A stretch of 38,218 nt of DNA, taken from contig JAITAJ010000199.1 in assembly GCA_031284185.1 (NCBI GenBank), positions 1 to 38,218 on the forward strand, written 5' to 3'. Positions 25,102 through 33,807 of this stretch are shown piece by piece (position 1 is the first letter of the stretch; each line of letters starts with the position of its first letter). Source of the DNA: Accumulibacter sp. (lineage in GTDB: Bacteria; Pseudomonadota; Gammaproteobacteria; Burkholderiales; Rhodocyclaceae). Both the position numbers and the translations under genes were made by a program. The notes beneath the pieces were generated by a model. It made no database searches and was not told the DNA's origin. It worked only from the letters and a program-made list of their open reading frames with translations.

Positions 25102-25571
25102 CGGAGCGGCCCAGGCTCGACGCGAATCCGGCCGCCGCCCAGGCGATCGACCGCTTCACCGGTATCCCGGCGCACCGTGTCGCCGACGCCGGCCCGAATG
25201 GGCGGGCTGCCGCCGGAACGGACGACGACCCGACCGGGATTCGCGCGTTCCGGGATGACCGCGACGCCGTCGCCGGCCCATTCGTCATCCCGCGCGACGC
25301 CGTTGATCCATACGGTACGCTTGCCGCTGCTGCGCGTCACCACGCCGTCGATGGTCAGCGCCGGATCCTCGGGAATTTCACCGCGTCCGGAGATGCTGGA
25401 TTGCCGCTGCCGGTCGAGCGCCTCCCGGTGTTCGGGAGTGAAGAACAGGCGGCCGAGTTCCTCCGCCGCCGCCAGCGGCGGCGCGGCGGCCAGAAGGACG
25501 GCGCAGACGGACAGACCCAGCGGCCACGCGCGTCCCGGCCAACGGGACGATCGAGTCCGTGACGGGTTCAT
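25098..25571 (-). CDS. MshK-like exported protein
   Basis: The 157-residue product has a signal peptide (basic start, then LGLSVCAVLLAAAPPLAAA, cleavage near AAA|EELGRLF). The mature part contains LGRLFFTPEHREALD and LTIDGVVTRSSGKRTVWING, a pattern resembling the small MshK/PilP/GspC-type periplasmic proteins in which a short beta domain links inner-membrane complex and secretin. The position after the PilO-like gene agrees with mshI-J-K order. The ATG at 25571 puts the signal peptide at the N-terminus. It overlaps the next gene by four bases. The assignment is by context and weak motif only. Confidence 0.6.
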   Translation of the reverse strand: MNPSRTRSSRWPGRAWPLGLSVCAVLLAAAPPLAAAEELGRLFFTPEHREALDRQRQSSISGRGEIPEDPALTIDGVVTRSSGKRTVWINGVARDDEWAGDGVAVIPERANPGRVVVRSGGSPPIRAGVGDTVRRDTGEAVDRLGGGRIRVEPGPLR

Positions 25572-26176
25572 TCCGCGCCCCCCTTGTCTTTCCCGGCCTC
25601 GCGCAGCGTGATCCAGTCGATCAGGCAGTCCGCCCGCAACGATCCCTGCAAGGCGTCGTCCACGCCCTTCCGGCGCGTCACGTCGCAGTATCTGACCCGG
25701 ATCAGGGCGCGCGCCCGCCGGCGCAGTTCGTCGAGCAGGCGAATCAGGTCTTCCTCGTGCAACAGAGGCGCCCGCAATCTCATGGCGCTGGCATGCGGAC
25801 CGAAGCGGCCCGCCTGATCGCCGCCCAGCGCGCGCGGCGGGGCAAATTCGTAACGGACCTCGATCAGGCGGTATTGGTCGCGGATGTCCTCGAGCAGCTC
25901 GGCCCATTCCAGGCGCCGTTCTTCTCCGACCACGCCGCGTTCTTCGAGACGCTTGAACAGGGTGGCCTTCCAGCGGATTTCGTGTTCCTCGCCGCGCATC
26001 CGCCGGAGTTTTCCATCGATTTCGTTGCGTTCGGCCCGCGCCGCGGAGAATGCCGCCCGCGCGGTGACGATTCTGTCACGCGACGAGAGGATGGCAAGGC
26101 CGCCGGACACGAGCATCAGCGCCACCGCCAGCAAGGTGGCGCGCAATCCGGCGAGATCGCGCGATCCGAAGCTCAT
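25568..26176 (-). CDS. PilO/MshJ-like inner-membrane assembly protein
   Basis: The 202-residue product has one N-terminal membrane helix (ATLLAVALMLVSGGLAIL, about 13-30) and then a charged alpha-helical, coiled-coil-like stretch (about 35-100). It ends with a globular part that includes RLRAPLLHEEDLIRLLDELRR. This is the PilO/GspM/MshJ architecture, which forms the inner-membrane alignment complex with PilN-type proteins. Start and stop overlap both neighbours by four bases (ATGA), so the stoichiometric partners would be translated together. Confidence 0.7.
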   Translation of the reverse strand: MSFGSRDLAGLRATLLAVALMLVSGGLAILSSRDRIVTARAAFSAARAERNEIDGKLRRMRGEEHEIRWKATLFKRLEERGVVGEERRLEWAELLEDIRDQYRLIEVRYEFAPPRALGGDQAGRFGPHASAMRLRAPLLHEEDLIRLLDELRRRARALIRVRYCDVTRRKGVDDALQGSLRADCLIDWITLREAGKDKGGAE

Positions 26177-27705
26177 GGCGCGATCTCCCGGATGACGAGC
26201 AGTTCGAATTCACGGGGTGTTTCTTCCTTCCGCGAGCCATCGGCGCGCAGTGACACGCCGGAAGCGATGTCGAAAGGCGAGCGGAGTATCTCCACCCGCA
26301 GATTCGCGTTGGCCCGCAAGGCATCGACGAAACGGCCGAACGCGGCAAGCGACTGGCGGACCGTGGCGCCGGCGCCGGGCCGCAGCGTTCCCCGCACGGT
26401 GACGCGCTCGCCGTTTTCCGGCATCGGGCGGATCTCCACGCCCACGCCCTCCGTGACGCCGGACTCGGCGCCGTCGGCCTTCCATTCGAGACGATCGATA
26501 TCGATGGCGGGTTCGGCTTGCAGGGCGCGGCTGATTTCTTGGTAAAGGGCGGTGGGCATCGCGCCGCGCCGTTCTTCCGCGAGATAGCGGTCGATCACGT
26601 CCTTGAGCGTTTCGTTGTCGACCGGGACGCGGGGGAGGGTCTCGACGATGTTTTCGTATTCTCGCCGGGCAAGCGCCGCTTCATTGCGCAGCGCTTCGGC
26701 ATCCCACGCCATCTGCCGGGCGTCGAACAGATATTTTCCCGACAGCAGCAGACAAGCGGCCAGGGTCAGGGCGCCGGCGCCCTGGAGCAGGGAGCGAATC
26801 CGCGCGATCCGGAAGCCGTGGCGCAAGTCTTCGCCGGCAAACTGTACCCCCGGCGGATCGGTCGCCAGCAAATGGAGGAAGATCCCTTCGGCGCGCGTGT
26901 CCTGCGGCACGGTCTTGAGGCCGATGCGCCGCGCGCATTCGGTGACGTCGATGACGTTGAAGCGAAGCGCCGGCGTATCGGCGCAGCGGCTCCGAATGGC
27001 CTCGAACGCGCCGGGGTGGGCCAGGATGTGCGCGACGAGGGGCTGTCCGCGCCCGATCAGGCGCTGGCTGAACAGATATTGTTGAAGTTTGCCCGCCTCG
27101 GCGGAAAAAACCTGGGCAAGCTCGCCGATGCCGTTGTGTTGCAGAAGCGTCAGCCGGGAAAAACGCAGTTCGCCCTTCTCGAAGAAACTCTGCCGGATGC
27201 TCTGATCCTGGACGGAAAGCAGCAGACAGGGTTCCGGCGGGACACGCAGTTTTCCGAATAGCGCGGGAGCGACGAGCGGCAGGGAAAAGATTCCCGAGAG
27301 CGCCGCGTCCGCGGCGCGGATGCCGTCGAGCCACGGCTGGAAAAAATCCGGGTTGTTCAGCGCGACCAGGAGCAGGCGCTCGTCCTTGCGGCGATTCTTT
27401 TCGTGTCCCAGCGAGAGCGCCGCGCCGAGCGGCGGGTTGAAGAAAGTCTGCGCGAGCCGGCGTTCGATGACCAGCCGGCGATCGGCGCCGCGCAGGTACG
27501 GGATGGTCTCGACGTGAAATCCTTCGTCCGTGGCGTTGACCAGCAGCGAAAACGCGCTCCCGGAATGCTGCGCGAGATAATGCGCGAACTGCCGCCACCC
27601 GGTCTCCACCGGCGGGAATGCCGCCTCGCGGGCCAGCGTCCCCCCAAGCCAATGATAGGCGGCCATCTCTTGCGGGCCGAGGTAGAGCAGGCGCCTGGAT
27701 CTCAT
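26173..27705 (-). CDS. MshI-like protein: PilM-type and PilN-type regions fused
   Basis: The 510-residue product has a cytoplasmic N-terminal part (about 1-300) with alternating beta strands as in actin-like PilM/GspL proteins. One membrane helix follows (about 308-325, ALTLAACLLLSGKYLF), then a coiled-coil and ferredoxin-like C-terminal part as in PilN. Such fused forms act as inner-membrane scaffolds that connect the ATPase with the periplasmic complex. The sequence is divergent; the call rests on this topology and on its place between the platform gene and the PilO-like gene, as in mshG-mshI-mshJ sets. It begins seven bases after the mshG-type stop. Confidence 0.68.
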   Translation of the reverse strand: MRSRRLLYLGPQEMAAYHWLGGTLAREAAFPPVETGWRQFAHYLAQHSGSAFSLLVNATDEGFHVETIPYLRGADRRLVIERRLAQTFFNPPLGAALSLGHEKNRRKDERLLLVALNNPDFFQPWLDGIRAADAALSGIFSLPLVAPALFGKLRVPPEPCLLLSVQDQSIRQSFFEKGELRFSRLTLLQHNGIGELAQVFSAEAGKLQQYLFSQRLIGRGQPLVAHILAHPGAFEAIRSRCADTPALRFNVIDVTECARRIGLKTVPQDTRAEGIFLHLLATDPPGVQFAGEDLRHGFRIARIRSLLQGAGALTLAACLLLSGKYLFDARQMAWDAEALRNEAALARREYENIVETLPRVPVDNETLKDVIDRYLAEERRGAMPTALYQEISRALQAEPAIDIDRLEWKADGAESGVTEGVGVEIRPMPENGERVTVRGTLRPGAGATVRQSLAAFGRFVDALRANANLRVEILRSPFDIASGVSLRADGSRKEETPREFELLVIREIAP

Positions 27706-27712
27706 GGGACGC

Positions 27713-28924
27713 CTAGGTCCTGATCCGGCTGATCACGTCGTAGACCGGCCCCAGCACGGAAAGCATGATCCATCCGAGCAGGCAGCCGAGCGCCAGGGTC
27801 AACAGCGGTTCGATGAGCTGCTGCGCTTTCTCGACCGATTCCTGCACGTCGCGGTTGTAGAAATAGCAGACGTTGGTGAGCGCCTCGTCCAGCGCGCCGG
27901 TGTTTTCCCCCACGCGCAGCATACGGATCACCAGCGGCGGAAAGAACCCGGCGCGCTGAAACGCGGAGGCCACGTTCTGGCCTTCGCCGATCAGTTGCTC
28001 GACGTGTTCCAGACCCCGCTGCACGACCAGGTTGCCGACGATGTTCTGCGTCGTGTGCACGGCATCGATGATCGGGATGCCCGAGGCGTAGAGCAGGGCG
28101 AAGATATTGGCGAAGCGCGAGAGAACGATCTTGCGCAGAATCTCGCCGGCGAAGGGAAGCCGGAGCTTGAGAGCGTCGAAACGGAGGCGCGCCAGCGGAT
28201 TGGTGTTGACGAGAATGCCGAGTCCGGCGGCAAGGGCGATCGGCGTGAGCAGCGCGGCGTGCCAATAGTCGACCAGCAGATCGGAGACGAAGAACAGCGC
28301 CCGTGTCTGCGGCGGCAGCGCCTCGCCCATGCTGTTCACGAACTGCTTGAGTTCCGGCACCACTTTCCACATCAGGAAAACCGTGGCGATCACCACGATG
28401 CCGCCGACGAAGGCCGGATAGATGGACAGCTTCCGGGTCTGGGAAACGAGTTCGTCTTCCCACTTGAGCGAATCGGTCAGGCGGCGCAGGATTTCGGGCA
28501 GATTGCCGCTCGCTTCGCCGGCGCGGATCAGGTTGACGAATACCCGGCCGAAGGCGCGCGGGTGCGCCTCCATGGCCTGTGACAGCGTTTGCCCGCCCTG
28601 GATGCTCTCGATCAGGCTGGCGGTGATTTCGCGGAAACGCGGGTTTTCGAGGCTGTCGCGCAGATCGCCGAGTCCGTCGAGGATCGGCACCCCGGCCCGC
28701 GCGAGATGTTCCAGGTGAAAGCAGAAATGGATCAGTTCGCGCCGCGGGATGCGCTTCGATCCCTGCGGATTGCGGACGCTCGGGGGCGCGCCGTCGATCA
28801 GGTCGAGTTCCATGCGCTTCAGGCGCGTTTCGAGATCGGTGAGATTCGAGGCGTCGATGCGGCCGGCGACGGCGCGTCCGTCGGAATCGACCGCCCGGTA
28901 GTTGAAAATCGGCATCCGCGTCAC
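27713..28924 (-). CDS. mshG: Type IV pilus/type II secretion platform protein (MshG/PilC/GspF)
   Basis: This polytopic inner-membrane protein forms the platform on which the assembly ATPase acts. The 403-residue product begins PIFNYRAVDSDGRAVAG, the family N-terminus. It has two T2SSF domains, each with the GxxLSxAM-type pattern (GGQTLSQAMEAHP; GEGQNVASAFQRAGFFP) and the RAGEASGNLPEIL / RVGENTGALDEAL motifs. Helices occur near 180, 220 and 380. The first start is a GTG overlapping the previous stop (GTGA); an ATG three codons on is an alternative. Confidence 0.93.
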   Translation of the reverse strand: MTRMPIFNYRAVDSDGRAVAGRIDASNLTDLETRLKRMELDLIDGAPPSVRNPQGSKRIPRRELIHFCFHLEHLARAGVPILDGLGDLRDSLENPRFREITASLIESIQGGQTLSQAMEAHPRAFGRVFVNLIRAGEASGNLPEILRRLTDSLKWEDELVSQTRKLSIYPAFVGGIVVIATVFLMWKVVPELKQFVNSMGEALPPQTRALFFVSDLLVDYWHAALLTPIALAAGLGILVNTNPLARLRFDALKLRLPFAGEILRKIVLSRFANIFALLYASGIPIIDAVHTTQNIVGNLVVQRGLEHVEQLIGEGQNVASAFQRAGFFPPLVIRMLRVGENTGALDEALTNVCYFYNRDVQESVEKAQQLIEPLLTLALGCLLGWIMLSVLGPVYDVISRIRT

Positions 28925-30621
28925 ATCCTGCCGGTGAGGTCGACCACGCGGGCCAGCTCTTCGAGCGAGGTCGAACCGTCGAGGACGCGGCGCAGCCCGT
29001 CATCCGCCAGCGGCGTGAAGCCGATCCGGGCCGCCGCCTGCCGGATCTCGCGCGCGGTGCCGCGGCGGGCCACCAGATCATCCAGATCATCGTTCATGCG
29101 CAGAATTTCCATGATCGCCAGGCGTCCGCGATAGCCCTGAAAGTCGCAGCGCTCGCAGGCGCCGGGACGGAAGAGCGCCGGGGGCGGCGCCGCGGGCGGG
29201 TTGCCGAGCAGGCGCGCCTCGTAATCCTCGACCTGGCAGGGAATCTTGCAATGCGGGCACAGGCGGCGTATCAGCCGCTGCGCGACGATGCCGATGACGT
29301 TGCCGGCCATGATGCCCGGCAGCACGCCGATGTCGAGCAGGCGCGGTATGGCGCCGATGGCCGAATTGGTGTGCAGCGTCGAATAGACCTGATGCCCGGT
29401 CATGGCCGCGCGGAACGCCATTTCCGCCGTCTCCGCGTCGCGGATTTCACCGACCAGGATCACGTCCGGGTCCTGGCGCATCATCGAGCGGATGCCGTTG
29501 GCGAAGCCCAGCTTGACCGACTCGGACACCGAAGTCTGCCGGACGAGCGCCATCGGGTATTCGACCGGGTCTTCCAGGGTCATGATGTTCAAGCCTTCGG
29601 AATTGATGTGCTTGAGGATCGAGTAGAGCGTCGTCGTCTTGCCGCTGCCGGTCGGCCCGGTAAACAGGATGATGCCTTCCGGGCGGGCGATCATCAGCTT
29701 GAGCAGGTTCAACTGCCCTTCGGTCAGTCCCAACCCTTCCAGCGGCGCAAGCCCCTTGTGCCGGTCGAGGATGCGCAGCACGATGTTTTCGCCGTGGATG
29801 GTCGGCTGCGCGGACACCCGGAAATCGATCTGCCGGCCGCGGATGTTGAGCGTGATGCGCCCGTCCTGCGGCGCGCGGGTCTCGGCGATGTTCATGCCGC
29901 TCATGACCTTGATGCGCACGGCCATCGCCGGCCAGTAGGAGCGGTGCAGCGAGCGGATCTGCCGCAACATGCCGTCGATGCGGTAGCGGATGTGGAGGAA
30001 GCCGTTTTCCGGCTCGAAATGGATGTCGGACGCCTCGCGCTTGACGGCGGCGGTGAGAATCGAGTCGATCAGGCGGACGACCGGCTGGCTGTATTCGTTC
30101 GACGTCGATTGCAACTCACGAAAATCGATTTCGCCGGTCTCGATTTCATGCAGGATTCCGTCGATCGACAATTCGTAACCGTAGGCCTGATCGATGGCCC
30201 GGTCGATCTCGGCCTCGCCGGCCAGCAGGGTGTCGATCTCGATGGCGTTCCCGGCCAGTCCGCGAACGCGGTCGAGGGCGACGATGTCGTTCACGTCGGA
30301 CGTGGCGACGGTCAGGCGCCGCCGGCCCTCGTCGTAATCGATGGGCAGCAGGCGGTGGCGCTTGGCCAGTTCGCGGGGCACCAGCGTCAGCGCCTCGGGA
30401 TCGATGATGAGCTTGGAAAGATCGACGCTCTGTTTGCCGAGGCTTTCCGACAGCGCGTCGCGCAGCGTCGCCTCGGTGACGAAACCGAGGGCGACGAGCA
30501 GCTTGCCGACCGGCAGGTTCGACTTCATCTGTTCGAGCAGCGCGATGCGTAGCTGATCCTCGCTGAGGATGCCCTTGGCGATCAGGATCTGTCCGAGCTG
30601 CCGTGACTGGGGAGCGTTCAT
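28921..30621 (-). CDS. mshE: Pilus assembly ATPase (MshE/GspE/PilB family)
   Basis: The hexameric ATPase powers pilus or pseudopilus extension. The 566-residue product has an N-terminal MshEN/GspE_N region (about 8-145) and a C-terminal RecA-like core. Walker A is GPTGSGKT (322-329), followed by the Asp box (LEDPVEYPM), Walker B ILVGEIRD (388-395) and the His box (TGHQVYSTLHTNS). A tetracysteine zinc motif is Cys455/Cys458 and Cys489/Cys492. All motor residues look intact. The c-di-GMP-binding pattern of MshEN is only partly kept (QLG for RLG, VGKLL later). It is the third-last core machine gene before mshG, 9 bases after the TPR gene. Confidence 0.94.
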   Translation of the reverse strand: MNAPQSRQLGQILIAKGILSEDQLRIALLEQMKSNLPVGKLLVALGFVTEATLRDALSESLGKQSVDLSKLIIDPEALTLVPRELAKRHRLLPIDYDEGRRRLTVATSDVNDIVALDRVRGLAGNAIEIDTLLAGEAEIDRAIDQAYGYELSIDGILHEIETGEIDFRELQSTSNEYSQPVVRLIDSILTAAVKREASDIHFEPENGFLHIRYRIDGMLRQIRSLHRSYWPAMAVRIKVMSGMNIAETRAPQDGRITLNIRGRQIDFRVSAQPTIHGENIVLRILDRHKGLAPLEGLGLTEGQLNLLKLMIARPEGIILFTGPTGSGKTTTLYSILKHINSEGLNIMTLEDPVEYPMALVRQTSVSESVKLGFANGIRSMMRQDPDVILVGEIRDAETAEMAFRAAMTGHQVYSTLHTNSAIGAIPRLLDIGVLPGIMAGNVIGIVAQRLIRRLCPHCKIPCQVEDYEARLLGNPPAAPPPALFRPGACERCDFQGYRGRLAIMEILRMNDDLDDLVARRGTAREIRQAAARIGFTPLADDGLRRVLDGSTSLEELARVVDLTGRM

Positions 30622-30630
30622 CCGTGGGCG

Positions 30631-31851
30631 TCAGGGTTGCAGTTCAAGAAGCCGGGCTTTGACCCGATCCCGGTCGAAGGCCGCCGCCCGGCCATCGGCG
30701 GCGCCGAGCGCCAGACGGTAATACCGGGCGGCCAGCTTGTCCTGGCGCAGATGATCCAGGCTGACCGCGAGATTGAAAATGATGTCGGGATCATCCGGCT
30801 CGCCGGCGTAGGCGTCGAAGTAGCTCTGCTGGGCTTCACTCCAGCGCTGTTGACGGGCATACAGGCCGCCCAGCGCGAAAAGCAGCGGCGGGGAACCGGG
30901 CTGGCGGGCGAGCGCGCCCGTCAGGAGGCTTTCGGCGTCCGCGTCGCTCCGTCCCCCCATGCTGAGCACGCCGGCTCTGGCCGTGGCATCGGCGGGATCG
31001 GTTTCGAGCGCGCGCAGATAGTAGGCATACGCTTCGTCGACCCGCCCCCGCCGGGCGGCGAGCGTCGCCAGACCGAGCAGGGCGTCGGTATTCCTGCCGT
31101 CGGTTTGCAGCGCCCGTTCGTAAGCGTCTCGCGCCTCCTCGTCCCGGCCGGACCGCAGGGCTTCGTAAGCGCGTTCGAGCGGGGTGTTCGTCCGCGGGAT
31201 GGCGCGTGTCAGGCGCGGCGTCTTGTCCGCCGGTTCGGGACGCGGTGGCGCCTCCGCCGGAACGGGGGTGGAATTTTCCGCCGCGCGCGCCGACGGCCTT
31301 GCCGGCGCCGTGGGTCTTTCGGCCGGCGGGGACGGCGGCGCGGCTTCGGGCGCCGGGGGGAGGGGGGCGAGGCCGCTTTCGGCGATCGGCGCAGATGGCG
31401 CGGAGGGTATTCCGTAGACCGGCGCGCCCACGGTCGTCGGCATTGCCGGAGGATGAGCGGCGGGCGGCGGTGGCTGGACAGCCCGCAGTTGCCACCAGAA
31501 ATAGCCCGCCACGCCCAGCGCGGCCAGAAATCCCACCCCGGCGATCGGCCAGAGAAGGCGGGTGGTTTCGGGCGGTTTGGCGGCGAAGACCACGCGCGTG
31601 CTCGAATGTTTTTCCGCCTGGTCGTCGTCGCCGGGAAGCGGACGCTTGCGCGCGGCGTCGACCGACATGGCCGTCAGGTCGGCGTCGACGGTGTCGAGAT
31701 GCAGCGAAAGATCGGGCAAGGAGGAAGCGGTGGCCGGTTCCGCGGCGGAAACCGTGGCCCCGCCGGTGGACGGCCCGGCGGACGCGCCTTTTCCGTCGGT
31801 CTGGCGCCGGGTTTCCTCCGCTTTTCTGAGGGCCTCCATCAGCAGGCTCAT
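30631..31851 (-). CDS. mshN: MshN-like TPR membrane protein
   Basis: The 406-residue product begins MSLLMEALRKAEETRRQ, typical of MshN and related TPR pilus proteins. A single membrane helix follows (about 98-118, LLWPIAGVGFLAALGVAGYF), then a long Pro/Ala-rich linker and several tetratricopeptide repeats (about 215-400, for example NTDALLGLATLAARRGRVDE). TPR pilotins of this type help secretin assembly or connect it to the inner complex. The ATG at 31851 overlaps the secretin stop (ATGA); the frame runs ten codons further upstream but without family match. The role is by position and architecture. Confidence 0.8.
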   Translation of the reverse strand: MSLLMEALRKAEETRRQTDGKGASAGPSTGGATVSAAEPATASSLPDLSLHLDTVDADLTAMSVDAARKRPLPGDDDQAEKHSSTRVVFAAKPPETTRLLWPIAGVGFLAALGVAGYFWWQLRAVQPPPPAAHPPAMPTTVGAPVYGIPSAPSAPIAESGLAPLPPAPEAAPPSPPAERPTAPARPSARAAENSTPVPAEAPPRPEPADKTPRLTRAIPRTNTPLERAYEALRSGRDEEARDAYERALQTDGRNTDALLGLATLAARRGRVDEAYAYYLRALETDPADATARAGVLSMGGRSDADAESLLTGALARQPGSPPLLFALGGLYARQQRWSEAQQSYFDAYAGEPDDPDIIFNLAVSLDHLRQDKLAARYYRLALGAADGRAAAFDRDRVKARLLELQP

Positions 31852-33668
31852 CGGAGCGGCTCCGATGACGCGCCGGGCCACGAGAAAGGCTCGTAAACCC
31901 TGTCCGTGGCGAAGAAATCATTGCCGGGAAGCGCGCCCGACAGATGGCTGAAATCGCCGTCGATCGAGGCGTCCCGGATGATCGTCGGGCGAAGGATGAT
32001 GACCAGTTCGCTCTTGCGCGAGGTATCGTTGCGCGTGGTGAAGACCTCTCCGAACAGCGGGATGTCGCCAATGCCCGGAAAGCGCCCGCTCTTGTTTTCC
32101 ATGCGGTCTTCCATCAATCCGCCGAGCACGGCGATGTCGCCGCTCTTCACGCGCATCATCGATTCGATTTCGCGCGTGCGTATCTGCGGAACCTCGTTGA
32201 CCACGGTGAGCACCGGATTGGGGTCCTGCTTGAGCGCGGAGATACTGGATATGGAGGGCCGGACGTTGAGCGTGACGACGTCGTCGTCGCCGACCTGGGC
32301 CGTCAGATTCATGAAGAAGCCGATCGACACCGATTGCGGCGTGGTGGTCGTGGTCGTCACCGCGTTGGTGTTGGTGTTCCCGGCGGCGATCTCCTGCCTG
32401 ACGCTGAAATAGACGAAGTCCTCCGATACCTTCAGGGTCGCCGTCTGATTGTTCAGCACCGTCAGTTTCGGGCTGGAGAGCACTTTCGTCGTGCCGAATC
32501 CGCGCAGCATGTCGACGATCGCGTCGAGCCCGCGGGAAGCGTTGCGGTAAGCCAGGCTGAACGGCGACACGGTCGATCCGGCGCTCCGGGTGTTCGTCGC
32601 CGGAATCAGCGAAAAGCCGGTCCGGTCGGCCAGCCTCGACCACTCGATGCCTTGCTGGTAATTGTCGGACAGATCGACTTCGATGATCGTCGCTTCGATC
32701 ATGACCTGGCGGCGCGCGCTGCGCACCACGCGGTCGATGAACTCCCGCAGCTTCTCGTGCTGGCGCGAGGTGGCGCGCGCGGCGATCACGCCGGTTTCGG
32801 AATTGACGATCACCGAGGCGGCCTCACGGAAGCTCGCCTGTTTGAACACGGCCTCGCCGCCGCGAATGGATGCCGGATTCGGGCGGCCCGCCGGAGGCCG
32901 CGGGGCCTGGAGGAGAGGCTCGTCCACAAGGCCGGCGTCCCGCGCCATGCCCGGTTCGGTGAAGGTCTCGATGGAGCCTTCGGGGATGAGCTTGTCGGTT
33001 TCGCGCAGCAGATCCTTCAGGTTCTTTTCCAGCGACTCCCAGAAGCTGTTCTTCGATCTACTCTCGATCCGGATGCGCGAGACGTTGCCGCTATTGCCGC
33101 TGCCCGAATTCATCGCGGTCAGGGCGCTGGTCGATATCTGCGTATTCGTCGCCACCGTGCCGGTGACCTCGCGGGTCAGGTTGACATAATCGACGCGGTA
33201 GTGCTCCAGGTAGGGCGAATCGGGCATGACCACGAGGTTCGGGCCATCGAGTCCGAAGCGCATGTCGATCTGCCGGGCAATGCGGCTAAGCAGTTGCGGC
33301 AATGTCTGGTCGATGGCATTCAGGGTCACGCTGCCGGAAATGCCCGGATGGATGTCGATGTTCAGCTTCGCGTCGCGGGCCAGGGCGAACAGCAGATCCC
33401 GCGCCTCGACGCCGTTGACCACCACGCTGTAGGTCTCGGTCCTGTCGGCGCTTCTCGGGCGCGGCAAGGGAAGCGCCCGCGTGACCGGCGCGGGAATCGA
33501 TTCCTGCGCCGCCACCGTGGGCGCGTCGTTTCCGGCGCGCAGATGCCCGGCGGATGGGCCGCCGCTCAAGGTCGCGGGCGCGCACCCCGCGACGAGAAAC
33601 ACGCTCAGGATCGCGCCGGCGTGTCTCGACGCGCCCGGTATCGCCCGGTGAAATCTTGAAATCGTCAT
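31848..33668 (-). CDS. mshL: MSHA/type II secretin lipoprotein (MshL family)
   Basis: Secretins form the outer-membrane gate for the pilus. The 606-residue product has a lipoprotein signal with lipobox LVAGC (Cys29). An STN-type N domain follows (VNGVEARDLLFALARDAKLN), then further N domains and the C-terminal secretin domain. It carries the signature VPQIRTREIESMMRVKSGD, then AVLGGLMEDRMENKSGRFPG, IPLFGEVF and LVIILRPTII. The ATG at 33668 places the lipobox at a normal distance; the frame is open 11 codons further upstream. The 139-base gap to the ATPase gene upstream contains no recognised site. Confidence 0.92.
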   Translation of the reverse strand: MTISRFHRAIPGASRHAGAILSVFLVAGCAPATLSGGPSAGHLRAGNDAPTVAAQESIPAPVTRALPLPRPRSADRTETYSVVVNGVEARDLLFALARDAKLNIDIHPGISGSVTLNAIDQTLPQLLSRIARQIDMRFGLDGPNLVVMPDSPYLEHYRVDYVNLTREVTGTVATNTQISTSALTAMNSGSGNSGNVSRIRIESRSKNSFWESLEKNLKDLLRETDKLIPEGSIETFTEPGMARDAGLVDEPLLQAPRPPAGRPNPASIRGGEAVFKQASFREAASVIVNSETGVIAARATSRQHEKLREFIDRVVRSARRQVMIEATIIEVDLSDNYQQGIEWSRLADRTGFSLIPATNTRSAGSTVSPFSLAYRNASRGLDAIVDMLRGFGTTKVLSSPKLTVLNNQTATLKVSEDFVYFSVRQEIAAGNTNTNAVTTTTTTPQSVSIGFFMNLTAQVGDDDVVTLNVRPSISSISALKQDPNPVLTVVNEVPQIRTREIESMMRVKSGDIAVLGGLMEDRMENKSGRFPGIGDIPLFGEVFTTRNDTSRKSELVIILRPTIIRDASIDGDFSHLSGALPGNDFFATDRVYEPFSWPGASSEPLR

Positions 33669-33807
33669 TTTTTGGAAAACAGATGAGTGCGACGCGCGCA
33701 ACGGACGCGACGGAAAGATTTATTCGCTTTGTGCCATTCGCCGTGCCCGAATCGTGGTTTTGAGGATCATCGCAAATTTTTCTCAAATAATCGAGTCGCG
33801 CGCGCCG

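Noticed and set aside
31944..33659. Long open frame of 571 codons on the plus strand
   Set aside because: It is the antisense of the mshL secretin gene; no domain pattern is seen.
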